DNA from: JAWVFM01 sp963771655
GTDB lineage: Bacteria; Actinomycetota; Thermoleophilia; Solirubrobacterales; 70-9
DNA: 64,000 bases
Assembly: GCA_963771655.1 (NCBI GenBank)
Contig: CAVYUG010000006.1
Coordinates: forward strand, 248,001 to 312,000
Reading direction: 5' to 3'
Shown in pieces: positions 58,740-64,000 of the stretch. Below the pieces are notes generated by a model that was given only the letters and a program-made list of their open reading frames with translations, was not told the origin of the DNA and searched no databases. Numbering within the stretch: position 1 is the stretch's first letter; each line of letters opens with the position of its first letter. A program made the translations under genes and the position numbers.

Positions 58740-60206
58740 CTACGTGTCGGCGAGCGGCCTCTCGGCCCACCCGCCCGAGAGCCCGCGAAGCGCGGGGTAG
58801 AGCGCCCGGTAGCGCTCGCGCGCCGCGCGGTACGGCTCGACCCACTGGGGGACGGGATCGATTCGCTCGGTTGGCGTGACGGTTGCGGCCACGGCGGCGT
58901 GGATGTCGGACCAGACGCCGCCGGCCACGCCGCCGAGGAGCGCGGCCCCGAAGGCTGCGCCCGCGTCGACCGCCACGCGCTCGAGCGGAAGCTCGACGGC
59001 CGAGGCCACGATTCGTAGCCATTCGTCGCTCCGGGCGCCGCCGCCGGAGACGCGCCCGAGCTCCGGGCTCGGGCCGAGCTCTCGAAGCAGGTCGAGCGAG
59101 TCGCGCAGGCCGAAGGCGACGCCCTCGAGCACGGCTCTGACCAGGGCCCCGCGGTCGTGACGAAGGCTGAGTCCGACGAAGGCACCGCGCGCGTCCGGAT
59201 CGGCATGCGGGGTCCGCTCGCCGGCGATGTAGGGAAGGAAGAGCAGGCCCTCGGTTCCTGCCGGCCAGCCGGCGGCGGCGGCGACGAGGTCGTCGTATGG
59301 CTCGCCGGGCGCCACCGCGTCCCGCAGCCATCGCAGCGACCCGGCGGCGGAGAGCATCACGCCCATCGCGTGCCACGCGCCGGGGACCGCGTGGCAGAAG
59401 GCGTGAACGCGCGCGCGGGCATCCGGAGTGAACCGCTCCTGGGCGGCGAATACGACGCCCGAGGTCCCGAGGACGATCGACGCTGGGCCCGGTCGGTCGA
59501 CGCCGACGCCGAGCGCTCCCGCCGCCTGGTCGCCCGCCCCCGCGGCGACCGCGACGCCGTCGCCGGTCCGGCCGCTGAGCGCGGGGCTCTCGTGCAGGTC
59601 CGGCAGCCAGTCCGGCGGGATCGCCAGCGCCGCGAGCATCTCCTCGCTCCACCGGCGGCCGGCGACGTCGAGGAGCAGGGTCCCCGAGGCGTCGGAGACG
59701 TCCGTCGCCAGCTCGCCGCACAGGCGCAGCCGGACGTAGTCCTTCGGGAGCAGCACGTGGGCGATGCGCCCGTAGACGTCGGGCTCGTGACGCCGCAGCC
59801 AGAGGAGCTTCGGGGCGGTGAAGCCGGGCAGCGCGCGGTTGCCCGTCAGCTCGATCAGGCGCTCGAGTCCGAGCCTCCCCTCGATCTCGGCGCACTCCGC
59901 CGCGGTCCGCTGGTCGTTCCAGAGGATCGCGGGGCGGAGGGGGCGCTCGGCGGAGTCGAGGGCGACGAGACCGTGCATCTGGCCTGAGAGCCCGATCCCG
60001 GCCGGGGGTCCCGCCTTCGCCCGCAGCCGCTCGAGGACCGACGAGGCCGCCGTCCACCAGACCTCGGGGTTCTGCTCGGCCCAGCCGGTCCGAGGTGTCG
60101 AGAGCGGGTAGCCCGCGTCGGCCTCGGCGACGACGTGCCCGTCCTCGTCGAGCGCCAGCCCCTTCGTCCCCGAAGTGCCGACGTCGAGCCCGACGACGAC
60201 GGTCAC
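58740..60206 (-). CDS. xylB: xylulokinase (FGGY family)
   Basis: A 488-residue sugar kinase. VVVGLDVGTSGTKGLALDEDG is the phosphate 1 loop; IGLSGQMHGLVALDSAERPLRPAILWNDQRT is the XylB-specific segment; AGAGDQAAGALGVG holds the catalytic Asp; VSGGGARSDEWLRIVASAVELPL is the adenosine motif. D-xylulose is the likely substrate. GTG at 60206 is chosen because homology starts there; 13 nt separate it from the isomerase-like gene upstream, so they form an operon. Confidence 0.9.
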   Translation of the reverse strand: MTVVVGLDVGTSGTKGLALDEDGHVVAEADAGYPLSTPRTGWAEQNPEVWWTAASSVLERLRAKAGPPAGIGLSGQMHGLVALDSAERPLRPAILWNDQRTAAECAEIEGRLGLERLIELTGNRALPGFTAPKLLWLRRHEPDVYGRIAHVLLPKDYVRLRLCGELATDVSDASGTLLLDVAGRRWSEEMLAALAIPPDWLPDLHESPALSGRTGDGVAVAAGAGDQAAGALGVGVDRPGPASIVLGTSGVVFAAQERFTPDARARVHAFCHAVPGAWHAMGVMLSAAGSLRWLRDAVAPGEPYDDLVAAAAGWPAGTEGLLFLPYIAGERTPHADPDARGAFVGLSLRHDRGALVRAVLEGVAFGLRDSLDLLRELGPSPELGRVSGGGARSDEWLRIVASAVELPLERVAVDAGAAFGAALLGGVAGGVWSDIHAAVAATVTPTERIDPVPQWVEPYRAARERYRALYPALRGLSGGWAERPLADT

Positions 60207-60219
60207 GTACCGCGAGCCG

Positions 60220-61221
60220 TCACTCGCCCAGGGCCGCGTACACGATCTCGTAGGCGCGGACCGCGTCCTTCGCCTGCTGCGCTTCGTGGAGGGCCGCGTC
60301 GTCGATGCGACCCGCGGTGGCGTCAATGAACCTCCACTGCAGGATCGATCGGCGCACGGCGGCGACCTGGTCCTCGGTGTACGGGTAGAGGTCGAAGCCA
60401 AGCCGCTCGCCTTGGGAGCCGTACCCGCAGCGTCGGAGCTCGAGCGCGAGCTCGAGCGTCTCCATGAACGCGGTCGCGCCGACCATGTTGTCGTCGTCGA
60501 ACGTCCCCCAACCCGAGTTCGCGTGCTGGTGGCCGAGCAGTCCCTCGGAGGCGAGCAGCGCCGCGTACTCCGGCAGGTGCTCGTCGTTCATCAGCAGGTG
60601 CTGCCAGTCCATGTTGATCTGGACGTTGTCGATGCCCTCGGCGCGCAGCTTGTGGACCACGTGCAGGCACATCCCCATGTTGCGCATGAGGATCTTCATC
60701 GCCGGCTCGGAGTTCTTGTGCTCGAGGAAGACCTTGACGCCATGACCCGCGCAAGCTTCGGCGGCCTCGGCGACACCCTCGATCAGCCACCGCCAGGAGT
60801 CGGCGTAGGGCGTCTGGAACGGGTAGTTGTAGCCCTCGATCCCGGGCCAGATGATCAGATTGGCGCCGAGCGAGCCTGCGAAGTCGGCCGCCTCGTGGAG
60901 GATCCGCCTCGCCTCGGCGCGCGTCGCGTCGTCGGGCGAGACCAGCCCGCCGCGACCGAAGCGGTGGTCGAGATGGAGGCCGCCGGCGATGCAGTAGACG
61001 TCGTGCTCCCCGAGCGCCGACCGGACCTCGTCGAGGTTGTCTGGGGAGAGCTCCTGCGGATAGTGGAACTCGTAGCCGTCCATCAGGTCCCCGAGGCCCT
61101 CGACCGCGCGATGTACCTTCTCGGCGATCGGCTCCTCGGGTCCGTGCTCCGGCTGGTAGCCGCCCGGCACGAACCGCGTGATCATCGGCCCGAACGCCCA
61201 GATGCCGAGGCTCGTCTTCAT
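60220..61221 (-). CDS. sugar isomerase/epimerase-like TIM barrel
   Basis: A 333-residue AP_endonuc_2/xylose isomerase-like TIM barrel. Metal ligands are likely in VFLEHKNSEP (Glu), INMDWQHLLM (Asp), LLGHQHANSG (His) and LGFDLYPYTED (Asp). It is not the classical XylA by length or start, but being coupled to xylulokinase it may isomerise or epimerise a pentose to a ketose (inference). The ATG at 61221 has AAGGAGGT 4-5 nt upstream, the strongest ribosome site in the window. An oxidoreductase gene precedes it. Confidence 0.8.
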   Translation of the reverse strand: MKTSLGIWAFGPMITRFVPGGYQPEHGPEEPIAEKVHRAVEGLGDLMDGYEFHYPQELSPDNLDEVRSALGEHDVYCIAGGLHLDHRFGRGGLVSPDDATRAEARRILHEAADFAGSLGANLIIWPGIEGYNYPFQTPYADSWRWLIEGVAEAAEACAGHGVKVFLEHKNSEPAMKILMRNMGMCLHVVHKLRAEGIDNVQINMDWQHLLMNDEHLPEYAALLASEGLLGHQHANSGWGTFDDDNMVGATAFMETLELALELRRCGYGSQGERLGFDLYPYTEDQVAAVRRSILQWRFIDATAGRIDDAALHEAQQAKDAVRAYEIVYAALGE

Positions 61222-61252
61222 CCGACCTCCTTCGATTCGCGTTGGCTCGGCC

Positions 61253-62212
61253 TCAGGGTGACACCGATCGGCCGGTCGCCGCGCTCTCGTACAGCGCGGC
61301 GATGGCGCGCGCCTGGGCGATCGCGTCCTCGCGCCCGAAGGGCTGTTCGCGATCCCCGCTCGCCGCCGCCGCAAAGTCCTCGAGCTGGCAGCCGTACGGG
61401 TCGGCCGTCTCGACCTCGATCCGCTCGATCGACGAGTCGCCGCGCCGCACCTCGATGAGCGGCGTGCGCGAATGCCACGGATCGTCGACGAAGAGCGCTC
61501 CGTGGGGTCCGACGATCTCGAGCTCGTCGCGAGCGGCCACGTCGAACCCGCAGTCGAAGTGGACGAGGACGTCACTCGGGCAGCGCATCGTCGCGGCGAA
61601 CCGGACGTCCACCCCGTCGCCGCCGATCACCTGCTCGGCGGCCACCTCCAGCGGCTCGCCCGCGACGAGCCGGGCTGCGCTGACGCAGTAGGAGCCGACG
61701 TCCATCAGGGACCCGCCGTCGAGCTCCGCCGACAGGCGAATGTCGGCCTCGCGCTCGAGATGGAAGGAGAACGAGCCCCGCACGAGCCTCGCGCCCCCGA
61801 CCTCGCCGATCAGCGACAGGAGGCGCCGAGCCTGCGGATGGTGGCGCCACATGAACGCCTCGGCGAGGACGAGCCCGGCGCGATCGGCGATATCGAACGC
61901 CCGCTCGACGTCGTCGGGCCGGCGGGACATCGGCTTCTCGCAGAGCACGTGCTTGCCCGCCTCGAGCGCCCGGATGGACCACTCGACGTGGAGGGAGTTC
62001 GGCAGCGGGACGTAGACGGCGTCGACGTCGGGCGCCGCGAGCACCTCCTCGTAGGAGGAGTAGGCGCGCGGGACCTGGAGCTCCGCGGCCTGAGCCTCGG
62101 CCCTGGCGACGTCGCGCGAGCCGATCGCGATGACCTCGACGCTGTCCGTCCACCTTGCGCCGGCGACGAGCAACGCGTTGATCCGGGCCGTCGAGAGCAG
62201 GGCCAGACGCAT
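61253..62212 (-). CDS. Gfo/Idh/MocA-family oxidoreductase
   Basis: A 319-residue NAD(P)-dependent sugar or inositol dehydrogenase. Rossmann start MRLALLSTARINALLVAGAR, VYVPLPNSLHVEWSIRALEAGKHVLCEKPMSRRPDDV (EKP motif with catalytic Lys), then MWRHHPQARRL and GSLMDVGSYCVSAARL. Probably oxidises a sugar such as xylose, given the cluster. TACGAT (62224-62219) ends 6 nt before the ATG at 62212. It is first in the leftward operon, divergent from the ABC transporter. Confidence 0.88.
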   Translation of the reverse strand: MRLALLSTARINALLVAGARWTDSVEVIAIGSRDVARAEAQAAELQVPRAYSSYEEVLAAPDVDAVYVPLPNSLHVEWSIRALEAGKHVLCEKPMSRRPDDVERAFDIADRAGLVLAEAFMWRHHPQARRLLSLIGEVGGARLVRGSFSFHLEREADIRLSAELDGGSLMDVGSYCVSAARLVAGEPLEVAAEQVIGGDGVDVRFAATMRCPSDVLVHFDCGFDVAARDELEIVGPHGALFVDDPWHSRTPLIEVRRGDSSIERIEVETADPYGCQLEDFAAAASGDREQPFGREDAIAQARAIAALYESAATGRSVSP

Positions 62213-62315
62213 CGGCGCATCGTATGCCGGTCCGTTTGCCAGCAGGGACGGTGTCCGAGCGGTAGTGTTTCCGGCACCGGTCTCTACATGCCTCACGGGG
62301 CAAGAAGGAGGAGAG

Positions 62316-63455
62316 ATGTCGGACAAGGAGATCCGTTCGGGCTCTGATCTGGTGGACGACACGATCGAGCGGCTGGAATGGGATGAGTCGAGGCGCGAGC
62401 CGACGCCGCACACGAAGCTTCGTGCCCTCACGAGACGCACGGCGCTCACCGGCGCTGGCGCAGCTGCGGCCGCGCTCGCGATCGAGGCCTGCGGCGGCGG
62501 AGGGTCGTCGTCGAGCTCGGCGGCGAGCGGCACGCCCGCGGCGGGCATCTTCAAGTCTGGCGGCTACAAGTTCACCTTCGTCTGCCACGTGACGACGAAC
62601 CCGTTCTTCGTCCCCACGCAGTACGGAATACAAGACGCCTGCAAGCTGCTCGGCTGCTCATACCAGTGGACGGGTTCGAAGACGAGCAACGTCGCCGAGA
62701 TGGTGAACGCGGTCAACAGCGCGATCACCGCCGGCGTCGATGGGATCGCGGTTTGCCTCGTCGACCCCACCGCGTTCAACGCACCGGTTCAGAACGCGCT
62801 CGACAAGGACATCCCCGTCATCGCCTTCAACGCCGATGCGGAGGGCAACGCGCGCCTCGCCTACGTCGGCCAGGACCTGTTCCTCTCCGGCCAGGAGTTC
62901 GGCAAGCACATCCTCGACCTCGTCCCGGCGGGGAGCGACATCGCGCTCTTCATCGCCACGCCCGGATCGCTCAACATCCAGCCGCGCATCGACGGCGCGA
63001 AGGACACGATCGGAAGCAAGCTCAACGCCGACACGATCGCCACCGGCGCCGCCACCGCGAAGGAGCTGACGGTGATCCAGTCCTACGCGCAGGGCCATCC
63101 GGACGTCGCGGGCATGTTCGCGGTCGATTCGGGGAGCACGATCGCCGTCGGCCAGACGATCCAGAAGCAGAATCTCAAGGGCAAGGTGAAGGGCGGCGGC
63201 TACGACCTGACGGAGCCCACGCCTGAGCTCGTCTCGAAGGGCTATCTCGACGTCACGATCGACCAGCAGCCCTACCTGCAGGGCTTCTTGCCGGCGCTCG
63301 AGTTGTTCCTGTACCAGGCGTCGGAGACGCTCACCGGTCCCGCCGACGTCAACACGGGGCTGAAGTTCGTCGACGCGAGCACGGTCGAGCCCTACGTCAC
63401 GACGAAGACCCGCTACGAGGGCTCGACTACTAAGCCCGGGGTCCTCAAGGCCTAG
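62316..63455 (+). CDS. sugar ABC transporter substrate-binding lipoprotein
   Basis: A 379-residue periplasmic-binding-fold protein (Peripla_BP_4, RbsB-like). A 38-residue cytoplasmic lead precedes a Tat-like and lipoprotein signal: TRRTALTGAGAAAAALAIEACGGGG has twin Arg and a lipobox EAC. Binding-protein motifs: FTFVCHVTTNPFFVPTQYGIQDACK, VDGIAVCLVDPTAFN, VIAFNADAE and MFAVDSGSTIAVG. The ligand is probably a pentose or a related sugar. AAGGAGG lies 6 nt before the ATG at 62316. The permease follows after 10 nt. Confidence 0.9.
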   Translation: MSDKEIRSGSDLVDDTIERLEWDESRREPTPHTKLRALTRRTALTGAGAAAAALAIEACGGGGSSSSSAASGTPAAGIFKSGGYKFTFVCHVTTNPFFVPTQYGIQDACKLLGCSYQWTGSKTSNVAEMVNAVNSAITAGVDGIAVCLVDPTAFNAPVQNALDKDIPVIAFNADAEGNARLAYVGQDLFLSGQEFGKHILDLVPAGSDIALFIATPGSLNIQPRIDGAKDTIGSKLNADTIATGAATAKELTVIQSYAQGHPDVAGMFAVDSGSTIAVGQTIQKQNLKGKVKGGGYDLTEPTPELVSKGYLDVTIDQQPYLQGFLPALELFLYQASETLTGPADVNTGLKFVDASTVEPYVTTKTRYEGSTTKPGVLKA

Positions 63456-63465
63456 GTAACGAGCG

Positions 63466-64000
63466 GTGGCAACGGCGGCGGAGACGACGGCCCCCGCCGG
63501 CTCCGAGGGTCCAAGCCAGCCCCACCAGGCCCGCGGTGGAGCTGCGGGCCTTGCGGGTCGCCTGGGAAGGCGATTCCTGACGCTGCGCGAGGGCGGCGTG
63601 ATCCTGGTGACGGCGATCACGATCATCTACTTCGCCGCCACCACCGACAACTTCGCCACCTGGGACAACTTCAAGAACCTCCTTCCCTACTTCGCACCGT
63701 TCGCGATCCTCGGCGCGGGCGAGGTATTCGTGATGATCAACGGCGAGATCGACCTCTCGATCGGCGCCGTCTACCTGCTCTGCCCGTTCATCTTCGAGAA
63801 GCTCGCGAACAACGTCGGCATACCCCTCCTCCCGGCGGTGCTGCTCGCCCTCGTCGTCTGCATGCTCATCGGTGCGATCAACGGGTTCTTCGTCGCCGTC
63901 GTCGGCATCGCCTCGTTCGTCGTCACCCTCGGCACGCTGTTCGCCCTCGAGGGCTTGACGCTCGTCATCTCGCACTCACAACAGGTCGCGATGCCCGGCA
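63466..64000 (+). CDS. sugar ABC transporter permease (3' end outside window)
   Basis: The first 178 codons of an RbsC-type (BPD_transp_2) permease. After a Gly/Ala/Pro-rich N-terminus, hydrophobic helices begin at about residue 45 (VILVTAITIIYFAATTDNFATW); the family motif is VFVMINGEIDLSIGAVYLLCPFIF, and VGIASFVVTLGTLFALEGLTLVIS follows. GTG start at 63466, 10 nt after the binding-protein gene. The ATPase gene is expected beyond the window. The set would feed the divergent xylB-isomerase-dehydrogenase operon. Confidence 0.88.
   Translation, partial: MATAAETTAPAGSEGPSQPHQARGGAAGLAGRLGRRFLTLREGGVILVTAITIIYFAATTDNFATWDNFKNLLPYFAPFAILGAGEVFVMINGEIDLSIGAVYLLCPFIFEKLANNVGIPLLPAVLLALVVCMLIGAINGFFVAVVGIASFVVTLGTLFALEGLTLVISHSQQVAMPG

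Overview
This is a contiguous piece of a very GC-rich bacterial chromosome (about 70% by eye, not computed) with almost no non-coding space. The gene content points to an actinobacterium, most likely class Thermoleophilia (Solirubrobacterales/Gaiellales). Reasons: Mycobacterium-like gene sets (an Rv3030-Rv3032-like polysaccharide cluster, an Rv3679/Rv3680-like ArsA pair, an Rv1264-like adenylate cyclase, a cysteine-less RpiB), EgtB/EgtD, split methylmalonyl-CoA mutase, and secreted proteins of the 'YANVMATLA-F-AVGG-SYAA' type that I associate with Thermoleophilia. The taxon is an inference. I saw no rRNA, tRNA, CRISPR, prophage or insertion sequence.

Layout. 1-5.4 kb: sensory, envelope and secreted proteins, including a frameshifted secreted-protein remnant. 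5.4-12 kb: SDR, ergothioneine genes egtB-egtD, a carotenoid oxygenase with a divergent PadR regulator, and an F420-type oxidoreductase. 12-19 kb: glpX, a nucleotide-sugar/NmrA-like protein, BrkB, the principal sigma factor, a PilT-type ATPase and an HxlR regulator. 19-28 kb: a 613-residue orphan, DsbA plus two ArsA ATPases, then parA-ftsZ (FtsZ carries a 140-residue N-terminal extension), and a frameshifted gamma-glutamyltransferase. 28-34 kb: class III cyclase, GerW-like protein, and a methyltransferase/GH57/GT4 cluster resembling mycobacterial methylglucose lipopolysaccharide synthesis. 35-49.3 kb: acyl-CoA catabolism (meaB, acyl-CoA dehydrogenase, thiolase, methylmalonyl-CoA mutase large and B12 subunits, etfB-etfA, ETF-quinone oxidoreductase) mixed with pepA and hydrolases. 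49.3-54.6 kb: acetyltransferase, surface protein, a TetR-controlled hydrolase pair, rpmE and DUF1385. 54.7-58.7 kb: prfA, frameshifted prmC, tsaC, rpiB, galK. 58.7-64 kb: a sugar-catabolic cluster (xylulokinase, isomerase-like TIM barrel, Gfo/Idh oxidoreductase) divergent from a sugar ABC transporter that runs off the window.

How it works together. The acyl-CoA genes form a path: acyl-CoA dehydrogenase electrons go to ETF, then ETF-QO to the quinone pool; thiolase yields acetyl/propionyl-CoA; mutase with MeaB handles methylmalonyl-CoA. An 18-bp perfect palindrome in front of etfBA looks like the operator of a TetR-type regulator.

Two features recur. First, more than twenty genes have a TANNNT hexamer ending 6-12 nt before the start codon and no Shine-Dalgarno, i.e. 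leaderless promoters; a smaller set has strong Shine-Dalgarno sequences instead. Second, several conserved genes are frameshifted (secreted protein, parA N-terminus, ggt, prmC) or lack a standard start codon (egtB, the NmrA-like gene, a GNAT gene). Base-calling errors in the assembly are a plausible cause for some of these. Two families of small foldback repeats are dispersed in the window, one copy lying inside prmC.
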